Assembly (NCBI RefSeq): GCF_019049325.1
Contig: NZ_JAGMUO010000128.1
Location: forward strand, 62,001 to 126,000
Length of the DNA: 64,000 nt
From: Streptomyces sp. AC512_CC834
GTDB taxonomy: Bacteria; Actinomycetota; Actinomycetes; Streptomycetales; Streptomycetaceae
Direction of reading: 5' to 3'
The translations under genes were made by a program, and so were the position numbers. The notes under the pieces are model-generated. The model saw nothing but the letters and a program-made list of their open reading frames with translations, ran no database searches and had not been told where the DNA came from. Shown here one piece after another: positions 48,140-56,672 of the stretch. Numbering within the stretch: position 1 is the first letter of the stretch; every line of letters starts with the position of its first letter.

Positions 48140-48838
48140 ATGTCTACTTCTTCCACTTCTCCCGCATCGGCCGAGGACCAGCCGTCGGCGATCACCGATC
48201 ACCTGGCGTGGCGGCGGCACCTCCCGGCACTGGCTTCCGCCGCCGACGGCATCAACCAGGCGTCCGATGCCTGGGACCTGGTCTCGGACTCCTTCTGTGA
48301 CCAGGACGGCTGGCCCATCGACGAGGAGGGCTACGCGGACGGCAAGGTGAAGCGCGACGCCGAGGCGTGGAGGCACGCCGAGGTCTTCCTCGATCACGGG
48401 CCCGAGGTGCTGGCCGGGGTGCGAGCCGCCGCCGAGGGTTCCGATTACGTCGAGGGGCCGATCAGCGACGATCTCCGCCGGCTGCGCGGGATCGACACCA
48501 CCCTGGTACGAGCGGGTCAACTCCGGCACGAGTGGGACCAGATCATGGCACTCATGGACGCCTCGCTCCCGGGCTCACGGAAGCTGTATCAGGAGCGTGC
48601 GGAGGAGCACCGCAACTCCGAGGGCTGGCACTACGCACACGAGCTGTCCTGCCAGGGCCCCGCGCTCGTCCGGGCTGCCGAGTACCTGGCCAGCCGGGTG
48701 GACGCCGAACAGCCCTCGCAGACCGAACGTGCGCGGGTGGCCCTCGCCCGGTCCGCTTCCGGGGCCCGCGGCGTCCTGCCCGCTTCGCCTCCTGCGCCGA
48801 CGGCATCGAATCCGCCGGCCCCAGGTCGTTCCCGCTGA
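48140..48838 (+). CDS. Hypothetical helical protein of the transfer region
   Basis: 232 residues, acidic and mostly helical (HLAWRRHLPALASAADGINQ; RKLYQERAEEHRNSEGWHYA), followed by a Pro/Ala-rich tail ending in PAPGRSR. No recognised domain. The ATG is preceded by a weak purine-rich region. Confidence 0.65.
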   Translation: MSTSSTSPASAEDQPSAITDHLAWRRHLPALASAADGINQASDAWDLVSDSFCDQDGWPIDEEGYADGKVKRDAEAWRHAEVFLDHGPEVLAGVRAAAEGSDYVEGPISDDLRRLRGIDTTLVRAGQLRHEWDQIMALMDASLPGSRKLYQERAEEHRNSEGWHYAHELSCQGPALVRAAEYLASRVDAEQPSQTERARVALARSASGARGVLPASPPAPTASNPPAPGRSR

Positions 48839-48972
48839 CGCTCCTAGCACCGAGTCGCGGCAGCACCAAACCGACCGATCGCCGGATCCTCATGGACCAC
48901 CGCTCCCTTCCAACCCCACCGCGTCGGCGGCTCATGCCGTCGGCCCGGGGCGCCCGGCAACGGAGAAAGCTC

Positions 48973-50118
48973 ATGCACCCCGATAACGCACTAATCACCT
49001 TCGAGCAGGAGGGATCACGCGTCCTCGCGTGGATCAGCGCATCGCCCTCCCCGCCCGCGGACGACGCTGCCGAACGAGACCACCGGTACGGCTACCTCAC
49101 CGCTCCCCTACGGCAGCGCGGCCTGGAGTGCACCGTCGAGTACGGCCTCAGCGACTACATCGTCCACGCTGAGCTTCCCGACGGCAGTGCACTGATCATC
49201 TCGCCGCCGCAGGAACCACCGTCCGAGCACCCCGAGTCCCCCGAGAGCTGGATGGTCACCCGCCACCGGTCTACCGAGCCCACGGTGTACGAGTTGATCT
49301 ACGACTCGGCGCTCGACGGGCCCCACGCCCGGCACGGCGGCAGCGTCCCGGCTCTGCTCGCCGCCGTCGACACGCGCCTGGACCAACTCGGCGTGCCGTC
49401 GCGACGCGAGCAGAGGCGAGCTGCCGAGGAACGCGCCGCCGGCTCGGTGCTCCACCGCGCGGGCTTCGTCCCCGCCGTCACATTCGGCGGTGAGCACTAC
49501 TACCGGCTGCCTTCGGCCATGACCGACCCGGCCGAACAGCGCCTGTTGGTGACCCGGGCCTTCGACTTGCTGCAGGTCGAGGGCTTCCGCATCGCCTGCG
49601 ACCCGGCGCTCCTGGAACCCGGCCTTCCTCTTCGCCGGGCCCACGAGACGAGTCTCGGCGACCGTCTCGGACGCCTGGCCCAGTCCATCCAGGCGGCGAC
49701 GCACACGAGCGAGGCGGTCGCCGCGCTGAGTGAGCTGACTGCTCCCGGCGACGGCGTTCTCCAGCGGGTCGTCGAGATCCTCGACACGACGGCCGACTGG
49801 TGGCAGGACTTCGGCGACACGGCCGATCACCGCTACGCGGACCACCTGCGCCTGATCGCGGAGGGCCTGGGCTCCTACGCGGTCGAGCTTCGAGCAATAC
49901 GCGGCGACCTGGCTGACCGCCACATCGCCCACCCCGGGAGGGCTCGGGGACAGCCGGAGCGGACCGGCCCCTCTTCCTCTGCCTCACCACGGGTGAACGC
50001 TGCTCTCGCACCTTCACCGTCGGCCGGACAGCGCACGGTCCCTGTCCGCCCACCGACGGAATCGTCCGCGCAGACCGTGTTGCCGTCCGCACGCCCCTCG
50101 TCCGCACCCGGTCGCTGA
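48973..50118 (+). CDS. Hypothetical protein with the shared 70-residue module
   Basis: 381 residues. The centre has AGSVLHRAGFVPAVTFGGEH and then YYRLPSAMTDPAEQRLLVTR-AFDLLQVEGFRI, a module that also appears in the two neighbouring genes at 50216 and 51733. A helical segment (LGRLAQSIQAATHTSEAVAA) similar to that of the 51733 gene follows. The tail is Ser/Pro-rich and ends PSSAPGR. The ATG at 48973 follows GGAGAAAG. Function unknown. Confidence 0.65.
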   Translation: MHPDNALITFEQEGSRVLAWISASPSPPADDAAERDHRYGYLTAPLRQRGLECTVEYGLSDYIVHAELPDGSALIISPPQEPPSEHPESPESWMVTRHRSTEPTVYELIYDSALDGPHARHGGSVPALLAAVDTRLDQLGVPSRREQRRAAEERAAGSVLHRAGFVPAVTFGGEHYYRLPSAMTDPAEQRLLVTRAFDLLQVEGFRIACDPALLEPGLPLRRAHETSLGDRLGRLAQSIQAATHTSEAVAALSELTAPGDGVLQRVVEILDTTADWWQDFGDTADHRYADHLRLIAEGLGSYAVELRAIRGDLADRHIAHPGRARGQPERTGPSSSASPRVNAALAPSPSAGQRTVPVRPPTESSAQTVLPSARPSSAPGR

Positions 50119-50215
50119 CCACCCACCGTCTCGGAGTCCCCAGTGCACCGCACCGGCAGAAGCGATTCACCCCTCGACCACAACTGCGCCCGAGCCCACC
50201 CCGGATGGATCCGCC

Positions 50216-50980
50216 ATGCCCAGCCCCTACGACGCGTCGCCTGATCTCACCTTCGGCCACCACCCCGTCTACGGCATCGTCGCCGCGAACCCGAAGAACC
50301 TCGCAGCCAGCACATGGATGTTGAAGGGGTTCGACTTCCACCCCGTTCCGGACCAGCCCACGCTGTACGCGCTGGCCGATGAGGAGCGTGACGGACCGGA
50401 CCGTACGGCCCGGGCAGTCGCGTTGCTGCGCAAGTCCGGCTTCCGGGTCGACGTGGACGCCGCGTTCGATCCCTCGCTGGCACCCGATGCGGCACCCGCC
50501 CACGGCCGGGTCCCGTTCGGTGAACCCGATGTCGCCTTCGCCGAGCATCCGCGGCTCGGCATCGTCGCGGCCATCAACGACCGTGCCTCCGAGCTCACCG
50601 GACTTGCCCTGATGGAACACGGCTGGCGGCACAACCCGGGCTTGGACATCTACACGTTGCCTGCCACGACCGACCGTGACGAGGCCCTGGGGAAGGTCGC
50701 CGGAGCCACGGTGTCCCTGCACCGGTCCGGCGTTCGGATCGCGGTGCAGCCCCGCCTCGCTCAGGACGTAGCAGCGCGCACCCGCACTGCTGCCGCGACA
50801 ACCGCGTCCCGTGAGCGCGGCCAAGGCGCCCCCGGCGCATCTCCGGTCACTGCCGCCGCGCTCGCAGCCAGCCCGGCCCGTGCCGGCCTCCCGGGCAAGG
50901 CACCGGTCCCCGCACCCGGCGCCCCCGCTGCGGCGGCGCGGCCGGTCGACCCCCGCATCGCGTTCTCCCGCACCCGCTGA
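50216..50980 (+). CDS. Hypothetical protein with two copies of the shared module
   Basis: 254 residues made of an internal duplication: copy 1 (about 10-85) has TFGHHPVYGIVAANPKNLAA and LYALADEERD ... LLRKSGFRVDVDAAF. Copy 2 (about 100-185) has AFAEHPRLGIVAAINDRASE and IYTLPATTDRDEAL ... LHRSGVRIAVQPRL. The pattern is a helix, an aromatic-containing loop, a Y-x-L-P/A strand, a helix and then G-x-R-I/V-x-V. The tail is Ala/Pro-rich and ends AFSRTR. Function unknown. Confidence 0.7.
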   Translation: MPSPYDASPDLTFGHHPVYGIVAANPKNLAASTWMLKGFDFHPVPDQPTLYALADEERDGPDRTARAVALLRKSGFRVDVDAAFDPSLAPDAAPAHGRVPFGEPDVAFAEHPRLGIVAAINDRASELTGLALMEHGWRHNPGLDIYTLPATTDRDEALGKVAGATVSLHRSGVRIAVQPRLAQDVAARTRTAAATTASRERGQGAPGASPVTAAALAASPARAGLPGKAPVPAPGAPAAAARPVDPRIAFSRTR

Positions 50981-51006
50981 TCCAACTGCCGTAAAGAGAG
51001 ATTTCC

Positions 51007-51504
51007 ATGACCGTGAAGACCATCTGGTCGATCAACCACACCTGCGGTCACCAGGCCGATCGCGACCTGTCCGATCGGGCAGCCGACCGCCGGGCGGGCT
51101 TCGCCGAGTGGCTCGCCAGGCAGGAGTGCACCAACTGCTGGCGTGCCTCCAAAGAGGGCGACGAGCAGGACAAGGCCGCGTGGCTCAAGGCCAAGCGGGC
51201 CGAAGAGCAGGCCGAGTCCGAAGCCTGGTCGGAGCAGTACCGGATGCCTCCTCTGGAGGGGACCGAGCGGGCCGTCGCCTGGGGCGTGCGCTGTCGTCAC
51301 CAGGTCCTGGCCGCCGCCTACACCGCCCTGGTCCTCGAAGCCGAAACCACCGAGACGGAGTGGGAGGGAATCGAGGAGACCGCTCGTACCGTCACCCGCG
51401 CCGGATGGTGGATCGACCAGCGCTCTTCCGAGCCGGACGACCTCACCGAGCTGCTCCAGGCCGCCACCGAGGCCGACCGGCCGACCGAGAATCCCCACTT
51501 CTGA
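51007..51504 (+). CDS. Hypothetical protein with putative zinc-binding Cys/His
   Basis: 165 residues. The start IWSINHTCGHQADRDLSDRA and RQECTNCWRASKEGDEQ supply CxH...CxxC, which could form a small zinc site. The rest is charged and helical (WLKAKRAEEQAESEAWSEQY; ETEWEGIEETARTVTRAGWW). It has no Pro/Ala tail, unlike its neighbours. ATG after AGAGAGA. Small proteins of this type are common cargo in Streptomyces conjugative elements, with no known role. Confidence 0.7.
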   Translation: MTVKTIWSINHTCGHQADRDLSDRAADRRAGFAEWLARQECTNCWRASKEGDEQDKAAWLKAKRAEEQAESEAWSEQYRMPPLEGTERAVAWGVRCRHQVLAAAYTALVLEAETTETEWEGIEETARTVTRAGWWIDQRSSEPDDLTELLQAATEADRPTENPHF

Positions 51505-51732
51505 CAGCCCGGTGTCCCGCTGCGGCGGGACACCAGTCCCCTTCTTCCCGTCGGCGATCTGGGCGCCCCGGGTGAGCACCGGCCTCTAGCAGCGATCTTC
51601 GGCCGGTCCAAATCTCAGAATCTGCGGGCGCTCTCCCCGACGCCCACCCACGGGCCCTCGTCCCGCCGCCCGTCTCCGAGCCGGGGCACCAGCCCGCCGC
51701 TCCAGACCCGCCCCCGTACTCAGGAGGCCCAC
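51505..51732. other. 228-bp intergenic region
   Basis: No supported gene. It starts with a short GC-rich inverted repeat (GTCCCGC-TGC-GGCGGGAC type, about 51511-51529), a plausible terminator for the upstream gene. Confidence 0.4.
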
Positions 51733-52473
51733 GTGCCTGCTCCTTCGATCACCATTACCTCCGAGTTCAGCGGCAGCGTCGTGGCAAAGGGCGCCACCGA
51801 CGATCTCTCCGCCTCGCTCCTGAAGCACGCCGGCTTCCATCAGATCGACGACTGGTACGGCCGACGCCATCGCCTTCCCACCACCACCCCGCCCGCCGAC
51901 CAGGTCGCCATAGCCACCCACGCAGCCGAGATGCTCCGCGCCGCCCGCTACGGTGTCGACCTCGCCCCCGCCCTGGACATGGCCCGGACGAGCACTCCGG
52001 CACACCCCCTCGGGCCCTATGCCGCCGGAGCGGAACTCCTCCAGCTGACGGACCGAATCAGGTCGGCCGAGAACGGGGCCGATCTCCAGCGAGCGGTCGA
52101 CCACCTCCTTCACCCCGAGCACGGCGCTCTGGAGCGCGTGCGGAAAGCGCTGGAAGCAGCGGGCGAACAGATCAACGACCTCGACGACGAGGCGTACGCG
52201 CTTGCCGACCGGTTCGGCTTCGCCTCGGAGTTCGTCAGCTCGGCGCAGTCGGAACTCGTCGACTTCGAGGTCGAGCTGCGCCGTGTCGGCAACGCACAGC
52301 AGCCCCAGACCGAGACGCGAACGCACTCCCCGAAGCTGCCCGACCATCAGGGCGTCGCTCTGGCCACGTCACCGGCTGCGGCGAAAGCCAAGGTCTCCCC
52401 GGCCCCCGGCGTCGAAGCGGCACATTCCAGCGCGGCCGTACGCCCGCCGCGCGTCCCTGGTCCGCGGCAGTAA
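51733..52473 (+). CDS. Hypothetical protein with the shared 70-residue module
   Basis: 246 residues. The first 80 carry the same module as the 48973 and 50216 genes: LSASLLKHAGFHQIDDWYGR, RRHRLP, then IATHAAEMLRAARYGVDLAP. Next is a helical stretch (LLQLTDRIRSAENGADLQRA; ERVRKALEAAGEQINDLDDE) resembling the second half of the 48973 product. A Pro/Ala/Ser tail ends PPRVPGPRQ. GTG start after CAGGAGG. Function unknown. Confidence 0.65.
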   Translation: MPAPSITITSEFSGSVVAKGATDDLSASLLKHAGFHQIDDWYGRRHRLPTTTPPADQVAIATHAAEMLRAARYGVDLAPALDMARTSTPAHPLGPYAAGAELLQLTDRIRSAENGADLQRAVDHLLHPEHGALERVRKALEAAGEQINDLDDEAYALADRFGFASEFVSSAQSELVDFEVELRRVGNAQQPQTETRTHSPKLPDHQGVALATSPAAAKAKVSPAPGVEAAHSSAAVRPPRVPGPRQ

Positions 52474-52523
52474 TCCGGCACCCACCCGGCTTGGTCGCCC
52501 AGGACAACCGCCAAGGAGCACTC

Positions 52524-53183
52524 GTGCCCGAGTTCTATCCGAGCATCGGCGACGCCGTCGGCGCCGCAATGCAACACAACATCCGGCTCGCCCACGGCCC
52601 CGACAAGCCACTGCAGGTCCGTCACCTGCCCAGCGCCTCCGCCGACCCGTACTCCGTCCCCGGGATGATCGCCCGTCTCACCGACGACGCAACGCCCGAC
52701 GAGGTTGTGGGGATCATCGAGGAGGTCAACGGTGCGTTGGTCGGGGCTCTCCCTCAACTGACCGAACTCGTCGCCGCTGCCGCCGACTGGACCCGTGTCC
52801 GTCTGGCGTTCGACGACCCGCACCACAGCCCCGCCTTCGAGACCTGGGCACGGCTGGCCGCCGCCCACGGGCTGCTCCGGGACGTTCAGGAGCAGTTGGA
52901 CATCGCTGAGGACGGGATCGCGGCATGCCCCGCCGCGCACACCGACCCCAGGCACCACGAGACGGTCAACGTCCTCCGGACCCGGGAACTGCTCGACGAC
53001 GTCCTCGGTACCGGCACGGTCCCCGTACCGGCTTCCGCCTGGGATCCCGAAGCAGACCGGAAGCGTGCCGCCCGTACCTCCTCGCCACAGGCCGGCCCCC
53101 GACAACCGTCGTCGCCGACCAGCACCCCGCCGACCGCCCCGCCGCTCCCGCCCACGGCACGCCCCGCCCGCCGCCCCCGCTGA
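52524..53183 (+). CDS. Hypothetical protein of the transfer region
   Basis: 219 residues from the GTG at 52524, which has AAGGAG 6 nt upstream. An in-frame start at 52491 lacks a site. The body is helical (IARLTDDATPDEVVGIIEEV; AAAHGLLRDVQEQLDIAEDG), followed by a Pro/Ser/Thr-rich tail ending TARPARRPR. No recognised domain. Confidence 0.65.
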   Translation: MPEFYPSIGDAVGAAMQHNIRLAHGPDKPLQVRHLPSASADPYSVPGMIARLTDDATPDEVVGIIEEVNGALVGALPQLTELVAAAADWTRVRLAFDDPHHSPAFETWARLAAAHGLLRDVQEQLDIAEDGIAACPAAHTDPRHHETVNVLRTRELLDDVLGTGTVPVPASAWDPEADRKRAARTSSPQAGPRQPSSPTSTPPTAPPLPPTARPARRPR

Positions 53184-53276
53184 ACGTTCCGCTCGATCCG
53201 CAAGGAATAGGCCCGTGAGCTGCACGAGAGCCGAGCGCGCCCCGCCCCCACCCGCTCGCACACCCAAGGAATCGCC

Positions 53277-55065
53277 GTGCCCTCCCCGCGCACCAGCGCG
53301 CCCTCGACCACCACCGGGTCGGACGCGCTCCTCTACCTCCTGTTCGGCGTCCTCGGCGCCGCCATAACCTTCGGCTCCCTCGCCTGGCTGACCGGCAACC
53401 TCACCAACGCCGCCGTCGGCAGCGGAGCGTGGGCCCCGTTCCGCGCCACCGACGCCCTGTTGCACCCCGAGGTGCTGTGGCCAACCCTGAGCACCACCGC
53501 CCTGCTGGTCGGCACCCGCGTCGTCCCCGGCCTGCTCGCCCTGGCCCTGACCACCACCGGCCTGGTGCTGTGGATGCGCTGGCGCTCCGGCTCCAAGAGC
53601 GGTCTCGCCCGCAAGAGCGACCTGGCACCGCTGCTGGACAAGGAGATCACCGCCAAGGCCAAGAGCCTGCGGCCGTCCCTCAGCGACCGGGAGCGTAAAA
53701 GAGGTCGCTCCAGCTGACCGCGGCATCCTGCTCGGCACCCTCGCCCCGGGACGGGCCGAGGTCCGCGCTTCCTGGGAGGACGTGATCGTCGCGATCATGG
53801 CCCCGCGAAGCGGGAAAACCTCCGGACTGGCGATCCCCGCGATCCTTTCGGCACCCGGACCGGTCCTGCTCACCAGCAACAAGGCTGCGAACGACGCCTT
53901 CACCGCCACGGTGGACGCCCGCGCCGAGGTCGGCACGATCTGGACCCTCGACCCGCAGCAGATCGCTCACCACCCGCGCGAGATGTGGTGGGACATCCTG
54001 GCCGACGCCCGCGACCTGACCGGGGCGAAGCGGCTCGCCGGGCACTTCGTCGCCGCGAGCGTGGACGAGTCGAGCGGCTCCGACTTCTGGTCCACCGCCG
54101 CGAGCAACACCCTCGGCGCCCTGTTCCTGGCCGCCGCCAGCCACCGGCGGCCCATCACCGATGTCCTGGCCTGGCTCGCCATGCCGGCCGACCGGACCCC
54201 GGTGGACCTGCTCACCGATGCCGGTCACGACGCGGTCGCCGCCCAGCTCCAGGGCACCGTGTCCGGCGCGACCGAGACCCGCGACGGAATCTTCGAGACA
54301 GCGAGGCAGTACGCGAGCTGCCTGCTCGATCCGGACGTCGCCGCCTGGGTCACGCCGAACGAGGACCTCCCCGAGTTCAAGCCGCTCGCCTTCGCCACGT
54401 CCCGCGACACCCTGTACCTGCTCAGCAAGGACGGCGGCGGCAGTGCGAGCGCGATCATCGCGGCGGCGGCCGACTCCGTGATGCGCGCGGCCGTGATCGT
54501 CGCCGAGCGCTCCGGCGGACGGCTCGACCCGCCCGCCCTGTGCGTCCTAGACGAGGCCGCCAACGTGTGCCGCATCGCGGATCTCCCTGACCTGTACAGC
54601 CACCTGGGCAGCCGGGGCGTCATCCCCCTGACGATCCTGCAGTCCTACCGGCAGGGTCAGCGATGCTGGGGCGAGGCTGGCATGGACGCCCTGTACTCCG
54701 CCGCCACGGTCAAGATCATCGGATCGGGCATCGACGACGCCGACTTCGCCGACCGCCTCAGCAGGCAGGTCGGTGACCACGACGTCCAGACCACCTCGGT
54801 GTCGACGAGCGAGAGCGGCAAGTCCACCTCGGTGAGCATGCGCACCGAGCGGATCCTGCCGCCCGACGCGATCCGCGCTCTCCCGAAGGGCAAGGTGCTG
54901 CTCCTGGCCACCGGCATCCGGGTGGCCATGCTCAACCTGAAGCCCTGGTACAAGCAGCCCTCCGCCAAGGTGGTCGGACCGGCCTCCGTCCGCGCCACGA
55001 AGGCGATCACCAAGCGGGCCCTGGCGAAGAGCATCGGCCACGACGACTTCGGGCTGTCGGCATGA
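53277..55065 (+). pseudogene. VirD4/TraG-type coupling protein, split by a +1 frameshift
   Basis: The first frame (53277-53717) gives two membrane spans (LLYLLFGVLGAAITFGSLAW and ALLVGTRVVPGLLALALTTT) and a basic segment. The motor follows in another frame: ILLGTLAPGRAEVRASWEDV, Walker A IMAPRSGKTSGLAI, Walker B LCVLDEAANVCRI, and LGSRGVIPLTILQSYRQGQ. Deleting one A from the run at 53697-53700 joins them as RERKEVAPADRGILLG, giving about 595 residues, normal for TraG/VirD4 coupling proteins that feed DNA and protein substrates to the channel. Without repair, a product could start at GTG 53782 with an intact Walker A but no membrane anchor. Either a true lesion, a slippage site or an assembly error. 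Confidence 0.85.
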
Positions 55066-55292
55066 GCGCGCCCACACCGCGTCCCGAACAACTGCCGCCC
55101 TCACCGGTCGTTCTGTGCGACGGCCGGTGGTGGCTGGTCAGCAGGACCGGCTCGATTCCCGCCTCCGATCCCGCATTCACCGCCGTGCTGGACGACTTCG
55201 CCCAGGCGATGGCCGCTGCCGACCGGGCGGTCGCCGACCTCCACACCCGGCAGAGCGAGTCCTCCGCCTCCGACCCGGGTCACCGGCGATGA
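55062..55292 (+). CDS. Small hypothetical protein
   Basis: 76 residues, overlapping the coupling-protein stop by 4 nt (ATGA) and the next start by 4 nt. VVLCDGRWWLVSRTGSIPAS and FAQAMAAADRAVADLHTRQS are its main features; it ends DPGHRR. Function unknown; placement suggests co-translation with both neighbours. Confidence 0.65.
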   Translation: MSAPTPRPEQLPPSPVVLCDGRWWLVSRTGSIPASDPAFTAVLDDFAQAMAAADRAVADLHTRQSESSASDPGHRR

Positions 55293-56479
55293 ACCCGCTA
55301 CTGAGTGCGGAGCAGGCGGTCCTCGGCTCCGTGCTCCTCGACCCGAACCAGCTCTCGCGCCTGGACTGGCTCGCCCCGGATCACTTCTACCGCCCAGTCC
55401 ACCAAGCGCTGTTCGGCGCGCTCCGCAAGCTCCGAAGCGACGGCCACCCCGCAGTCGGAGCCGACGGGCCGGTGCCTCTGTCATGGGTGACCGACGCGGT
55501 CGGCGAGGCCGGCCTCCATGTCCGGGGGCTGACCGCGGTGTACGCCCACACTCTGACCCAGGCATGTCCGCGCCCCGAGCATGCTCCGGTGTACGGCCGC
55601 ATGGTGCTGGAGGGAGCGATCCACCGCACCGTCGCCCAGCACGCGATCCGTCTTCACCAGGTGGCTCGGGCCGACGCCCTGCAGGGTGAGGTCGAGGGAG
55701 CACTGCGCTCTGCGGATGTCTTGGCCGGGGTACTCACCGACCTTGCGCGACGTTGGGGAACCGACCCACGTCCGGTCCCGCCCGCCGCTGCGCCGGCCAC
55801 GATTCCCCCGCCGGTTCGGGCTGACCAGGTCGCCGAGGACGAGCGGTTCCTCCTGGCCGTCCTCGCCGAGCAGCCGAGGGCCATGGACGAGGTGGTGGCC
55901 TGGCTGCGGCCGGGGGACTTCGCTGATCCGGGCCATGAGCAGCTCTACCGCTGCCTCGGCGCGCTGCACCATCGGGGCGAACCCATCGACCGGATCACCC
56001 TGCTCTGGGAGGCCCAACGGCGCGGCCTCCTGGCCGACGGCTCGCTGTCGGGCGAGCAGCTCACCGCCATCTGCGACAGCGTGGGTGCCGGCAGCGCCGA
56101 ATGGCTCGGGGAACGGGTGATGCGCTCTTCGCTCACGCGTACCGCAGCCGCCTCCGCGCGTGCGGTCCGGGTTCTGGCCGAAGACGAAGTCCTGGTTCCC
56201 GGTCCGCTGATCAACCACGCCCTGCACGCGCTCGGTCCGCTCGATGAGGTGCGCGCTCGCTGGGAGACCGCGAACGGCCGACCGGCTCCGAAGACGCCGG
56301 CCTCCGCACCTTCGCCGGACGGACCACCTCCTGCCCGGGTGCACGCCGCCCTCACCCGCAGCACGCCGCAACCAGCCCCGCCACCCCCGGCCCGAACCGG
56401 CCCCCGCCCCGCGCCGGCCGCCGCCCGGCCGCCCTCTCGCGCCACCTCTGACGCCCCTCAGCGTCCAGCCCATCGCTAG
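55289..56479 (+). CDS. Protein with two DnaB-N-like domains and no helicase domain
   Basis: 396 residues. Residues about 3-110 (LLSAEQAVLGSVLLDPNQLS, then FYRPVHQALFGALRKL) match the N-terminal domain of replicative helicase DnaB. A second similar domain lies at about 185-270 (DERFLLAVLAEQPRAMDEVV; FADPGHEQLYRCLGALHHRG; LLWEAQRRGLL). No RecA-like ATPase or Walker motif follows; instead there is a Pro/Ala-rich tail ending QRPAHR. DnaB-N domains bind primase and other helicases, so this may recruit or modulate host DnaB during element replication. ATGA overlap with the upstream gene fixes the start. Confidence 0.8.
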   Translation: MNPLLSAEQAVLGSVLLDPNQLSRLDWLAPDHFYRPVHQALFGALRKLRSDGHPAVGADGPVPLSWVTDAVGEAGLHVRGLTAVYAHTLTQACPRPEHAPVYGRMVLEGAIHRTVAQHAIRLHQVARADALQGEVEGALRSADVLAGVLTDLARRWGTDPRPVPPAAAPATIPPPVRADQVAEDERFLLAVLAEQPRAMDEVVAWLRPGDFADPGHEQLYRCLGALHHRGEPIDRITLLWEAQRRGLLADGSLSGEQLTAICDSVGAGSAEWLGERVMRSSLTRTAAASARAVRVLAEDEVLVPGPLINHALHALGPLDEVRARWETANGRPAPKTPASAPSPDGPPPARVHAALTRSTPQPAPPPPARTGPRPAPAAARPPSRATSDAPQRPAHR

Positions 56480-56500
56480 CTCTCCCTCTTGGAGTTCGCC

Positions 56501-56671
56501 TTGTTCGACACTTCCTCCTCCGACGCCCTGGCCCTTCGCGCCACGGCATTGGGTTTCGATGCCGTGCGCGGCAAGCTCCCGGTCGCCGGAGGTCCTCACC
56601 GCTCACTCGACAGCGTCACCGTCGTCCGCCAACTCTCCGAACTCAGCACGCTGATCGCGCGGGGCCGGTGA
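56501..56671 (+). CDS. Very small hypothetical protein
   Basis: 56 residues from a TTG at 56501 preceded by TTGGAG. A longer TTG option at 56489 would consume this site. DALALRATALGFDAVRGKLP and DSVTVVRQLSELSTLIARGR are helical. It ends 1 nt before the cytosine methylase start. Function unknown. Confidence 0.5.
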   Translation: MFDTSSSDALALRATALGFDAVRGKLPVAGGPHRSLDSVTVVRQLSELSTLIARGR

Positions 56672-56672
56672 C

